A stretch of 64,000 nucleotides of DNA from NCBI GenBank assembly GCA_009760855.2, contig WPIO01000015.1, forward strand, positions 3,858,001 through 3,922,000, written 5' to 3'. This DNA is from Cristatella mucedo (Eukaryota > Bryozoa > Phylactolaemata > Cristatellidae). Every line of letters starts with the position of its first letter. Position 1 is the first letter of the stretch. Of the stretch, positions 33,973 through 45,262 are shown piece after piece. A program made the position numbers and the translations under genes. The notes under the pieces are model-generated. The model had not been told where the DNA came from, did no database searches, and was given only the letters and a program-made list of their open reading frames with translations.

Positions 33973-34895
33973 CTTGTATCTCCGTCAGTAACTCCACAAA
34001 GTCATAAAGACCATGTGGGTGTTACGCAGGAGAGTTTTGTATAGCGCACTCACAGCTTAAGCGGCTTTCGGTACGCATTCGGTAGCCAACAGACTTCGTC
34101 TCACGCAACAAAGAGAAAGTGGGAAGCATAGCAGAGTTAGGAGAGCAGTTGAGGTAGTGAGTAGCATAGAAGTAGCAGTTCAGGACCGCTGAAAAAGATG
34201 TGCCATAGTCGGCAGTTGGAGAGTAGATGTCGTTGCGCAAGAATTGTGGAAGCGAGTTCCACAGTCTCGGACCTGCAGAGCTAAAGCTTCTGTCGCCAAC
34301 TGTCTTTAAGCGGAGAAATGGGACAGCTAATTTATTGTCCACACAGGACCTGAGGGCGCGAACAGGCTGAAACTGATGCAGCAGTTCAGCTAGGTACGAA
34401 GGAGCCAAGCCGTGGCGGGCCTTGTGGGTCAGCGTAAGAACTTTGCTCTGTATCCTTTGCTCAACCGGCAACCATCCTAGCTCTTTCAGCAAAGGTGACA
34501 CGTGCTCAAACCGCTGGGACTTGAAGATCAGCCTTGCAGCCATATTCTTAGTCAGCTGTAGTGGCATAATAGCTTTCTTTGGCAGCCCAGCCAAAAGGGA
34601 ATTACAATAATCAAGCCGAGACAGAACTAAAGAGCTAGTTAAATTTTTTACAAGCCACTGTGGGAGACAGCTTCTAATCTTGGATAGGGATCGGATGTGA
34701 TGGCTAGCTGTAGAGGCAGTATTCTGAATGAAGCTTTCCGCGACTGCCTCGTTTCGGCATTTGACACGAGACTTCCGGTTGCTGGAAGCCCAAACAGAAG
34801 CCAACAAATCAGGCAGTGCTACCCAATAAGCAAACCGAAATACATTCAGTACATTTAGAACCATGCGAATAGAAGTGATCAAAATACCAAACAAA
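33973..34895 (-). mobile_element. LINE-B copy with 290-codon open frame
   Basis: The best LINE-B copy. The minus-strand frame 34022-34894 encodes the end of the RT domain: KIRSCLPQWLVKNL, VLSRLDYCNSLLAGLPKKAI, KNMAARLIFKSQRFEHVSPL, LGWLPVEQRIQSKVLTLTHK and GLAPSYLAELLHQF, then a tail unlike LINE-A (FSAVLNCYFYATHYLNCSPN). The catalytic motifs lie beyond its 5' end, so it cannot transpose alone. The 3' end (tctccgtcagtaactccac) lies at 33977. Confidence 0.92.
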
Positions 34896-35029
34896 CATTG
34901 ATATTGCTTAACAATATTCGGATCAAAAACTCACTAACGAATAGTACAGAGACTTTGAAATAGTTGGTTAATAGCTACAGGTAGGCCAGTTTAGAATTCA
35001 CATTAATATAGCAGCAGGAGAGCCTTACT

Positions 35030-37622
35030 GGTGAGCCTTGCTGGCTATTTCGACCACCTGAAATCAGTAGTAAAAGATTACAACTGCAAACCTTCACAAC
35101 TTAGTAAGATTGCCCACTACTTAGCTGACACCCGGAGCTAAAGGCAGGCAGAAAATGCAGTGCCACCTTTTCTCATCATGGGCCATTTAAACATTAATTT
35201 TTGTAAAATTATCTGACCTGTTCAGCACCGAATTTTGTGCACTGACTGACCCCCTGTCTCCTGTGGCTTCCGTGCATTGGCCAACTCCGTTCAAGGGTCA
35301 CACATTTGAACAATGTCTCCTACAATTTCAGGCTATAATGACCAATTATTACCAACATTGCCTATCTGACCGCATGCAGATCTCATGCAGTCTATATCGT
35401 ATATAAAAGTCTTCCTCATAAAAAATGAATATGAAAAAAAGCCTCAAGATCGTTGACGTCGAAGACGTCCAATGACGTCCATGCGTAAAATTTTGCTCGT
35501 CCTCGGCTGCTCAAATCCAACCTATCGCAAGGTCATGCCAATCGATCCTAGAAAAGGCCAAGTCTAGCTTCCACGAAAACATTGTTGAATCAAAGATGCG
35601 CAGTCCAAAAATTATTAGGTCGAAGATCAACCATCTCCTCAACCGCTCCCGGATTAGCTCCTTACCTGACGATCCTTGTGGTGATCTAGCCGCTCGCTCC
35701 TCTCAATTCTTTGTGCAGAAGATAGACAAGATCAGGGAATCTATCCCTGCGATGACAGCATCTCCCCTATAATGCTGTTCCCCGATTCCTGGCTGCACCT
35801 CAATGTCTACTTTAAGCAGATGACTAGTGATCAAGACCTTAAATTCGTATCCCAATAAAAGAAGACAACAAGTCCTCTCAACCCTTTTCCCACTGTCCTG
35901 CTCCTATGTTGCGTTGATCTGTTGCTTCCATACATAACTAACATCGTTAATATGTCATTAGCCTCATGTCAAGTCCCAGCACCTTTCAAAAACGCTGTAG
36001 TCAGGCAGCTTCTCCATGAAGCGACAATAGACCAAGAGAACTTGGGAAACTACCGCCCAGTCTCCCTTCTACCATTCCTATCAAAGACAACGGAACGGGT
36101 CGTGGCAGACCAGCTGAACTCATGTATCAAAACTTCAAACCTTGATAGTAAGTTCCAGTCTGGCTTTAGAGCTGATCACTCCACAGAGTCAGCATTGCAT
36201 AGGTTGTATAACGACCTACTTAAGAATGAAGACGTGGGTTGAGTGTCTCTGCTTGTTTTGCTCGATCTTTCGGCAGCGTTTGATACCATCGATCACAAAG
36301 TTCTAATAGTGTGCCTCTCATCTCGCCTGGGCATCACTGGCACTGCTCTGCAATGGTTGAGGTCCTATCTCAGTGGGACACTGCAGTATTGACGTGAATG
36401 GACAAAGATCATTCGAGGTACCTCTGAAATATGAGGTACCTCAGGGCTCCGTGCTAGGTCCGGTTTTTTCACGGTTTACACTCTCCCTCTTACTGATGTG
36501 ATTACCAAGCACAATCTACGCTTTCACTTCTATGCGGATGAAACTCAGTTGTACCTTTGCTTTGATCCCTCCCAGCCTTCGAGCACCTCGAATTCTCTCA
36601 ACTCACTTGCTGCATGTATTGATGACATCCACACATGGATGGCAGCAAATTTTCTAAAAATAAGCTATGATAAAACTAACTTACTGGGTGTGGGAAAACC
36701 CCGTCTGATTTAGAAATTAGAAAGGCTGACGCCCAAAATTGGCTCTGCCAGTCTATCTCCTGTTGAATCAGCTAGAAATCTAGGTGTCATGTTCATAAGT
36801 GACCTCTCGTTATACGACCACATCAGCTCCACAGTCAAGTCTTCCTGCTTTCAGCTACACAGCATCACTAAAGTTCGGGCTTTCTTAGACCGGGATACTA
36901 CATCTAAATTGGCCCATGCACTTGTGACATCCCGTATTGACTTCTGTAACTCACTGCTTACTGGCCTACCGACATGTGCAATCAGGCGACTATAGGTGGT
37001 GCAAAACTCTGCAGCTAGGCTTGTCTGTCTTGAGCATTGCAGTTGCCACAGCACACCACTTCTCACCGACCTGAACTGGCTCCCAGTCAAGTAACGGATC
37101 AACATCAAGGTTTCGTCGCTCACTTCTCGGTCACTTCGTTCTTTGGCTCCAGCCTATGTCTCAGATCTATAGGCCCACCAGGCCAAGGATCGTACCACCG
37201 GCTTTTCGGAATCCAACAGTTTACCAATACCTCGTACAAACCTCAAATCCTTTGGAGACCGTGCATTTAGCTCGTATGCTCCCAAAGCGTGGAATTCATT
37301 CCCGACTTGCGTCAGAACATCCCCTGACTTGACCACATTTTAAAAGAGCTTTTAAAAAACACTTACTTAGGATAGCATTTAGTGGGTCCCTGTGATTCGT
37401 CCTTCATGTGCTTATGAGTGCTAACACTGTGCATGCTGCCACTAACCACATTTGCATGCTAACCTTGTGCATGTCACCCCCTAACCATGTTGTTCATGTT
37501 GTTTATCAAGCATGATATTACTCACCGTTGAATTGCGTTTCCCTTAGCAGCAAATGTAAGGCACCTAGAAATAGACCTAGTTCTCCGAGGGCGCTTTATC
37601 AAGTGCATTATAGGCACACTCT
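35030..37622 (+). mobile_element. LINE-A, longest copy in the window
   Basis: Plus strand, about 2.6 kb. The order is: end of an endonuclease domain (MGHLNINF near 35155, degraded), linker (DKIRESIPAMTASPL-like coding near 35725), RT fingers (35922-36242, NYRPVSLLPFLSKTTERVVA), motif A ([16 protein letters not shown] near 36250), motif B region (GSVLGPV near 36450), the catalytic box as YADE instead of YADD (about 36532), thumb (AANFLKISYDKTN) and the C-terminal domain to the stem-loop and tail at 37550-37622. In-frame stops (for example 36241) and frame changes make it inactive. LINE endonuclease and RT carry out target-primed reverse transcription. Confidence 0.92.
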
Positions 37623-37624
37623 GT

Positions 37625-37765
37625 TCCCTCACCCTGCCGGCCTATGGTTTACCACAGAAATTAAACTAGCTAGGTCTACTAAGGCAAAGTTTAAAAAAGT
37701 ATATGAACGGTCGGGACTGGGACTGTCCATCGACAGGCATACGAGGATCGTACTGTAGATCCTAC
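37625..37765 (+). mobile_element. LINE linker fragment
   Basis: Frame codes for LWFTTEIKLARSTKAKFKKV, like the WFT-x-EI linker after the endonuclease of L2/CR1-type LINEs. Joined directly to the end of the preceding LINE-A. Confidence 0.5.
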
Positions 37766-37794
37766 CCATCGAAAATAACTTGATTCACTTGATT

Positions 37795-38750
37795 TATCAC
37801 CCAGGGAGAGTAGTACCTAATATTGTATTAGGCACTACACGTTTGCTGGAAAGAAAGCATGGTCGCATGGTTAGTGGTAGCATGCTAAATGGTAACAAGC
37901 ATGACATCGCTAGGTTGAATTGCACCAGGTCAGCCTGCAAGTGTGGTTAGTGACAACGCCCATATTTTAAGAAGGCATAAATACATGGAGGACAAATCAC
38001 GCGAGCCCACTAAACGCAGTGATATTTTGATGCGTTTTTAGATTCTTTTTAAATCTGCTTAGGTAAGGGAACGTCGTGACGCCAGTTCGAAGTGAGTTCC
38101 GGGCTTCTGGAGGATGAGAACTAATGGCATCGTTGCCGAAAGATTTGAGGTTCCTTTTGACATTTAGGTTAGCGATTACATTCTGAAAAGCGAGTGGTGT
38201 TCTTGTGAGCCTTGGGGGGAAGTAGATCAGGTAGGTAGGATTAGGATAAAAAAATGAAAGGACCGAAAAGTACTTGATAAAGCCTTGAAGTCAACAAGAT
38301 TGTTGACTGGTAGCCAGTTCAGGTCAGCTCAAAGTGGTGGAATAATATTATTAACGGTCAAAATATTGATCACAATAAATCAACCACGAAATCAATACTC
38401 AATCTCAGAAATCAATCTCTTTCTAGAGACTCTACATTTCTCGCAAAGGAAGCAAATTGTGATGCAACAAATACTACCTTTCCGGCAAAGAAAGGTTTTC
38501 CCCACATGCTAACGCCGGACTGTACTGGCTAGTTGATAAGCAAGTAGTGAGTTACAGAAATTGAGACCGGATTTTGCCAATGTATGGATCAATTAGATGG
38601 GATTTTGCTAGTTTAAACGAATCTGAATTGTACCATTGTTATGCAGCAGAAAGTAGAAGCAATCAATAGCAGAGCCGATCTGGCCGTCTAGTAAAGTGTC
38701 ACTAAGGACCAGGGACGCAGATTGTGTGCAGATTCAAAATGAGATAGAAG
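37795..38750 (-). mobile_element. LINE-A 3' fragment, diverged
   Basis: Minus strand: gtttgctggaaagaaagcat, gcatggttagtggtagcatg, actaaacgcagtgatatttt and further RT C-terminal remnants to about 38750. Interrupted at about 38340-38500 by a short second 3' end piece. No open frame. Confidence 0.78.
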
Positions 38751-38754
38751 AAAA

Positions 38755-39250
38755 ACAATAATGATAACACATTTGATGTGGCACCCTCAGATAATTCAAA
38801 TCTCCCCACCAGGCCAAGTATCGTACCAACCGCTTTTCGGAATCCAACAGTTTATCAATACCTCGTACTAACCTCAAATCCTCTGGAGACCGTGTGTTTA
38901 GCTCGCATGCTTCCAAAGCCTTGAACTCACTCCCGACTTGCGTCAGAACATCCCCTGACTTGACCACATTTAAAAAGAACTTAAAAACAAGCCTATTTCG
39001 GACAACATTTAGTGGGTCCCTGTGATTCGTCCTTCATGTGCTTACTGGTGCTGACACTGTGCATGCTACCTCTAACCGCATTTGCATGCTGACCCAGTGC
39101 ATATCTCCCCTAACCATGCTATTCATGTTTTTTATCAAGCATGATAATACCCACCTGTCAATCGCGTTCCCTTTGCAGCAAATGTAAAGCGCCTAGAAAG
39201 AGATTGAGTTCTCTGAGGGCGCTTTATCAAGTGCATTATTATTATTATTA
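38755..39250 (+). mobile_element. LINE-A 3' fragment
   Basis: Begins with ~50 bp of an antisense 3' end (38755-38805), then a plus-strand copy from about 38808: accaggccaagtatcgtacc through the stem-loop (arms aaagcgcc 39186-39193 and ggcgcttt 39218-39225) and an (ATT)n tail to about 39257. Good reference for the LINE-A 3' end. Confidence 0.9.
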
Positions 39251-39920
39251 TTATTATCATTAAATCCTTCTATTCACTTCACTTTTGCTGTAAAAGAAGC
39301 AAAATTGAATGGTTAGTGGGAGCATGCATAATAACTGTCAAAAATAACATTGTTAGGGGTGACATGCACAAGGTTTGCATGCAAGTCTGGTTGGTAGCAG
39401 CATGAACATTTTCAGCACTCATAAGCACATTTAGAGCGAATCACAGTGACTATCCAAAGGCCGTGATAAATAGACAAGCTTTAGATTCTTTTCAAAAGTG
39501 TACAAGTCAGGATAGTTCGGTCAGGATAAGTCAGGATAGGTCGTGAAGCAACTCGGAATGAGTTACAGACCTTCGGAGCGTAAAAACTAAAGACTCGGTC
39601 TGTAAAGGATTTGAGATTCGTTAGAGGAATGGGTAAACGATTAAATTCTGCAAAGTGTGTGGCATAAAGGCTTGGGTTGGGGCCAGGTTGGGGAGTAGAT
39701 CTGATAGGCAACTGGGGCCAAATAATGAAGTTGCCATGAAGTGAGTGACGAAGCCTCGAAGTCGATGCTTTGCTTAACTGGTAGCCACTACAGGTCGGCG
39801 AGGAGTGGTGTGATGTGGCAACTGTGAAGCTCAGGACAGTTAAGCCTAGCTGCAGAGATTCGTACCAGCTGTAAATGCTTGGGGCGCTATATAAAGGAAA
39901 TATATTTTAAATTATTTTCA
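39251..39920 (-). mobile_element. LINE-A fragment, with a scrap of SINE1 tail
   Basis: Minus strand from attattatcattaaatcc to about 39870 (ttcgtaccagctgtaaatg). Then ggggcgctatataaagg at 39883-39899 matches the SINE1 tail. Confidence 0.78.
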
Positions 39921-40245
39921 CAGAGAGTAACTACAGTTTCTTTTTCAAATACTAGTCAACATAGTTTAAATGTATGTTATAGATCGAATGCAATTGTGTT
40001 TTTCCTCATGCCAAGGCCTCTGATAGCACACATGGCAGTTATGATTAATCGAACTGTGACACAACTCCAAGTTCCATATTGAAGGTAATGAAACTGCGGT
40101 TTTAAGCCGTTATCCCAAAACGGCTTTGCAAGTTAGACCTATAAAGTTAGGGGCATTGCCTTATTCTGTTTTCAGGCCGTGAAATCCAGTTTCTAGGATA
40201 GTCCATGTTCCTAACTATTCATATTTCTATACAGCTTCTGTTGCA
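39921..40245. other. No recognised feature
   Basis: AT-rich; nothing supported. Confidence 0.45.
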
Positions 40246-40918
40246 TTAATGTGAGTGACATAACTTTAGTTCTCTCTCGGCTTGATTATTGTAATTCCCA
40301 TTTGGCTATGCCCAAAGAAAGCAACTAGGCGATTGCTGCTGGCTATGAATATAACTGCAAGGCTAACCTTCAAGTCCCAGAGGTTTGACAGCGTGTCTCA
40401 TCTGCTAAAAGAGCAAGGATAGCTGCAGGTTGATCGTCGGATAAAATGCGAAAATCTTACGCTGACCCGCAAGGCCCGCCACGGCTTGGCTCCTTCGTAC
40501 CAAGCAGAACTGCTGCACCAGTTTCAGCCTCCTCGTGCACTCAGTGCCTATATGAGTGATAAATAAGCTGTTTCATTACTCGGCTTAAAGATCCTTATCG
40601 CCAGAAGCTTTAGCTTTGCAGGTCCTAGACTGTGGAACTCGCTTCAACGATTCTTATGCAAGAACAACTACTCTCCTGCTGCCGGCTATAGCTCATGTTT
40701 TTGAGGCATCCTGAGCTGCTACTTCCATGCTACTCACTACCTCAACTGCTCTCCTGACTGTACTACGATTGCCACTTTCTCTTTGTTGCGTGAGATTAAC
40801 TTTGTTGGTTACCCAATGGGTACCGACATCCGCTTAAGCTGTGAGTTCGCTACGCAAAGCTCTCCTGTGTAACACCAACTTAGTCTTTACGGCATTGTGG
40901 AGTTACAGACGGAGATTC
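40246..40918 (+). mobile_element. LINE-B 3' fragment
   Basis: Plus strand from tctcggcttgattattgtaa (coding for SRLDYCN) to the 3' end ttgtggagttacagacggag. Frame breaks throughout. Confidence 0.88.
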
Positions 40919-40944
40919 CTTACATTGTAATATAGTAGGAAGCA

Positions 40945-41130
40945 TACAAACGAAGTCGATTAGAACAACTATTAGGTGATAGAAAACCATTGTTTGTAGT
41001 GTGGCATAACAACCTCTGTGCTATTACCAATTCCTGAACTTGAAAATACAAGCTCGGCCCCTGCCAGATTGGAGCACTCAACCTCAGCCGTGAAGAGCAA
41101 GCACCTTAGCTCCTAAATTCAAATGAATTA
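40945..41130 (-). mobile_element. Diverged SINE2-like element within repeat F
   Basis: Read on the minus strand: gagctaaggtgcttgctctt (A-box region) and cacggctgaggttgagtgct, then a tail resembling gctgtttaatcacttaatat as in the second copy. Tail and overall order match SINE2. Confidence 0.5.
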
Positions 41131-41644
41131 GCACGAGATGGAATATAGCTACCATTGAACCTCTTGTATGTATAGTCTCTCTATTTGAGCTTTGGGTGTG
41201 CTCTACGATTGGTCAAGAACCCTAGCTTTGTCGACTTTCTCCATGCACTGTCTGATCTATCAGAAACAATCATGTATTTATGGAAATACTAAATCATGCT
41301 GAGATTATTGGTTGTTAATCTTCTAAGCAAAAAATTATGCCAAGAAGCGGTGGTAAAAATTCAAGACCGTCGTGCACACTTTAAATAAATTGAACAATCG
41401 TTTCATATCAGTTCGTACAATCAAATGTTCAAATGGACGCTCAATTCAAAATAGGTTGCAGGCTAGCTGCCAGTGCTTAAGTTGAAGACCAAGAAATGAA
41501 TTGAACTAATTGAGAGCTGGTAATGATCGCCTAAGCACTTTAAGCAAAAAAATATAAAGCGGTGGTATGAAAAATCGATATGATATTTATCTGTTTAATT
41601 ATTTTAATATCACATACTGTAACTCTTTTAGGAAATATCAAAAT

Positions 41645-41722
41645 AATAATAATAATGCACTTGATAAAGCGCCCTCAGATAACTCAATCTCTCTCTAAGC
41701 GCTTTACATATCATATAGCTTT
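41645..41722 (-). mobile_element. LINE-A 3' end fragment inside repeat F copy 1
   Basis: aataataataataatgcact followed by tgataaagcgccctcagata. Absent from repeat F copy 2, so it was inserted after the copies separated. Confidence 0.88.
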
Positions 41723-42010
41723 ACATAAAATATATATCCTGCTCTACTGGAAGTTCGTTGACTGTTCGGACAGTCTGTTCTTGATTAGTACTTGACATAG
41801 ACTTTTAAGACACCTCTAATTATTAAAAACCACACCATCTTCCTGTAGCCTTTATAATAAATTCACCGTAAATGTTAATTATATCAGTAGTTTTTAGGCT
41901 GATCTATCTTAAAATAATTTCAATAGGATGCCTCAATAGTGCAGTTTTTATGGTATCATCATGATTAGCAGTAGTTTTCCAGACGCCATCGATGTAGCCG
42001 TTTAAAAATA

Positions 42011-42290
42011 ATCATTATTTATAGTAGCTACTTTTTGAGCTACATTGAAGTTAGATTTAGCCTAGAATGGATTTTTATGATCTACGGTAGTCCTCAGATC
42101 CCTGTCAATAATCAATAAGTTCTGATATTTTCTATGCTGTCTCAACAACTTTAGCTTAGTTAACCTAGCAAGTTTCTTAACAGTTTCAAACCATATAGCT
42201 CGTCAGCACGAGGACGGACAGTAAATTAACCCAAGCAAGAACTCGTCAAGCAAGTCAGCTGGAGTCGTGTTGTAGCATTTTACCTGTCAT
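42011..42290. other. No recognised feature
   Basis: AT-rich; nothing supported. Confidence 0.4.
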
Positions 42291-42380
42291 GAATAATAAT
42301 AATAATAATGCACATGGTAAAGCACCCTCAGAGAACTACATCTCTTTCTAGGCGATTTACATTTGCTGTAAAGGAAAAGG
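42291..42380 (-). mobile_element. LINE-A 3' end fragment
   Basis: TAA repeats followed by gcacatggtaaagcaccctc and ctctttctaggcgatttaca. Confidence 0.88.
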
Positions 42381-42744
42381 TTGGAAGGCGAACTGAATAG
42401 CTCGGGCCAAGAAGATATTATCTAAAGTAAATAGCATCGATACCACCAATTTTTAGGGTTTCGCGATTCACGGATGACCTTTGATGTGGAGGTGAGCACA
42501 TCGTCTAGACTTACTGAGATCAATGTGTGGTTAGATAGGCAGAATTTTATTATTGCTGAAGTTGGTATTCGGTTTAAAAGAAATATGTTACCTAATGTGT
42601 TAGCCTTGAAATGAGTAAAGTGACGTAAATTGGCCGCATTAATTGACATGCATTGTAAAGATTTGTACTTACAAGAATGATCAACATATTTTGTCACCAA
42701 TGGCCAAAAAATGTGTGTTGTCGCATTCTTAAAAAAATAGTTCC
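42381..42744. other. No recognised feature
   Basis: A 92-codon minus frame at 42422-42700 is unsupported. Confidence 0.4.
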
Positions 42745-42900
42745 GCCGAGCTGGTTTGGTTCACTGGTTAAGGTGTTCGGCCCGCCCAACCCAAGTTCTG
42801 GCCGATGTCGCAGGCTCGAGCCCCTTGGCATAAGTGAAGAGCCTGAATGGAGATTAAGTTCTCTTACGGAGCTATACAAACGAACTATATGTTTTTTAAT
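42745..42900 (+). mobile_element. SINE1, tRNA-derived
   Basis: gccgagctggtttggttcac, then gttaaggtgttcggcccgcc, B-box region gcaggctcgagcccc, and LINE-A-like tail gaagagcctgaatggagatt...gagctatacaaacg. Confidence 0.83.
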
Positions 42901-43548
42901 TAATTTTTAGCATTTTCTAACATGTATTTAGATAGCATTAAGTCTTACCACAAGCATTTGAAACTGCAACATGGTTTTATTCCTGCTATGCATACTTAAG
43001 AATTCTTGGTGTTGGGACACTGCTCGATTCCCAGGGGGGGGGGGAGGGTTGGTGGAAGGGTTACTGGCAGTCTAGCTGGAGAATAGTAGCAATTATCCTA
43101 AAAAATAATACATTGTATGCACAGGAGCGCGAGAGTACGAGATAACTTTCTACGGCATGAACTACATGTCTATGTGATGTAATTGCATAGGATATTTGTC
43201 TTTCTGCTAAATCTTGTGCTCTTCGTGGTTTCGGATCTAATTTTTCCAGTTTCTTTTTAACGAAATAATACTTAACTTAATATGAAGTTATAAAAATCTT
43301 GAAGTTTAATAGATAAAAAGGTTCAAGAAATAAGGCAGCTTTTGTTATTATTTAACCTCTTTGCGGTTTGAAGAAGGCTGCAATTAAAAGATATTTCCTT
43401 ACGGAATTTCCAAGTAACTTGTAGCTTGTCGATGAACTTGATATATTCCATCCCATAGTTTCGTAATTATAGATGTATATGTATTTAAATGATATAAATT
43501 CATACAACTAGCCAAAAAAAGGCCAGGATTAAACTAAAAATGATCTTA
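42901..43548. other. No recognised feature
   Basis: Includes a G-rich run (ggggggggggag) at about 43036-43047. No gene or repeat family supported. Confidence 0.45.
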
Positions 43549-43549
43549 A

Positions 43550-44580
43550 GGAGTGTCCTGTGTGGAGTCGATTAAAACAAATATTAAGTGATTAAACAGC
43601 ATTGTTTGTGTAGCTGAATAACGGCCTCGATGCTATTACTAATTCCTAAACTGAAAAATACATACCCGGCTTTTGCAAGATTTGAACACTCCACCTCAGC
43701 CGTGAAAAGCAAGCACCGTAGCTCCAAAACTCAAATGAATCAACGTGAGATGGAATGTAGCTACCCTTGAACTTCTTGTATCCACAGTCTCTCTGTTTGT
43801 GCTTTGGAGGTGCCCTAGGAATGGTCAAGCAGCCTAGTTTTTGTCGAATATTTCTATGCACAGTCTGATCTATCAAAAAAACATGCATTTACGGAAATTA
43901 TACTAAAATTTCTTGTTCGCATATTTTTGAAGGCAAAGTAATGCAAAGAAGCGGTGGTAAAAATACAAAAATATCATGCGCGCTTTACAATTTATTACCA
44001 ATCCTTTCATATCAGATCGTAAATTCAAAGGTTCGTATGGACTATCGAATACAAATCTGTTCAGGCTAGCTGCCAATGCTTGAGCTGTAGCCCAAGTCAA
44101 TAAATACACGAATTCAGAGCTGACAATGATCACTTAAGCACTTGAAGCTCAAAAAATGAAGCACTTGCATAAACAATCGATATGATATCTATCTGCTTAA
44201 TCATTATAAGCCCGCGTAGTTAGGCACGTGAAAGAAAAATCGATACAATTTATATTATACTCTGCTGGCGCTCGTTAACTGTTCAGACAATCAGTTCTTG
44301 ATAATTACTTGACGTCGACTTATAGGACAACTCTGATAATTGAAAACCGCGTCATCTTTACGTAGCCCTTGTAAGAAACGAACAATGATTATTGATTATT
44401 GTGATATTGTGATATTATGATATTTATGATTATTATTGATTATTGCGGTAGTTATTTCTTGCTGATCCATCGTAAAAAGAATCTCAATAAGATGCCACCC
44501 TTGGGCTGTTTTGTATGGTACCATGATGATTAGCAATAATTCTCCTCATGTCATCGACGTAGCCATTTTAAAATGACAAT
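43550..44580 (+). repeat. Repeat F, copy 2 (~1.0 kb)
   Basis: Same orientation as copy 1, 2.6 kb away. Begins near gagtcgattaaaacaaatat and ends near tcgacgtagccattttaaaa. Contains the SINE2-like part at 43560-43735 (minus; B-box-like gtgttcaaatcttgc). A small AT-rich expansion (gatattgtgatattatgata) lies at about 44398-44420. Confidence 0.8.
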
Positions 44581-44674
44581 TATTTATATTTGCCACTTTT
44601 TGCTTAACGCACTGATTCAAGCACGAAACTGTGCTGATGAGTGGGTTCTAAATTTAATAGTATTTACTACTACT

Positions 44675-45262
44675 TTAGTTAGGCTTGTCGTCGTGAGCTT
44701 CGCCGTTACCCCATCACACCATTTGTCACCGACTGCACTGGCTTCCAGTCAAGAAAGTCATCGACTTCAAAGTTTTGTCACTCACTTTGCAGTCCTTCAC
44801 TCCTTGGCTCCAGCTTACCAATCAGATCTATTTCCACACGAGGCATGGCATCGTACCACCAGTTTTTCGGAATCTAACAGTTTACCGATAAATCCTACAC
44901 ATGTCAAATCCTTTGGAAGTCGTGCCTTTTTAGTTCTTATGCTCCCAAAGCCTGGCACTTATTTCCTACCTGCGTCACGACATCTCCTGACTTGACCACA
45001 TTTAAAAAGAAATTAAAAACAAACCTATTTATGACAACATGAAGTGGATCTCTGTGATTCGTCCTTTGCGTGCTTATGCCTGCTGACAGTGTGCATGCTG
45101 CCACTACCAAGCTGACCTGTGCATGTCACCCCTACACCTTGTTATTCTTGTTGTGTATTCAGCATGCTGCAAACAACCATTCGATTGTTCTTCATTTGCA
45201 GCATTTTTTGAAAACCCCGAAAGAGATCGAGCTCTTTGAAGGAACTATACTTAGTTTATTAT
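44675..45262 (+). mobile_element. LINE-A 3' fragment
   Basis: Plus strand from aggcttgtcgtcgtgagctt (RT C-terminal domain, partly open frame to 44995) through gtggatctctgtgattcgtc to the (ATT) tail at about 45250. The stem-loop is degraded. Confidence 0.87.

Larger units (their letters stand above)
40930..42010 (+). repeat. Repeat F, copy 1 (~1.1 kb)
   Basis: Direct repeat of 43550-44580. Shared landmarks: tgctattaccaattcctgaa, cctcagccgtgaagagcaag, gagatggaatatagctacc, gcactgtctgatctatca, tcgatatgatatttatctg and cgttgactgttcggacagtc. Differs by the inserted LINE-A piece at 41645-41722. Its left part (40945-41130) is a diverged minus-strand SINE2-like sequence. Confidence 0.8.
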
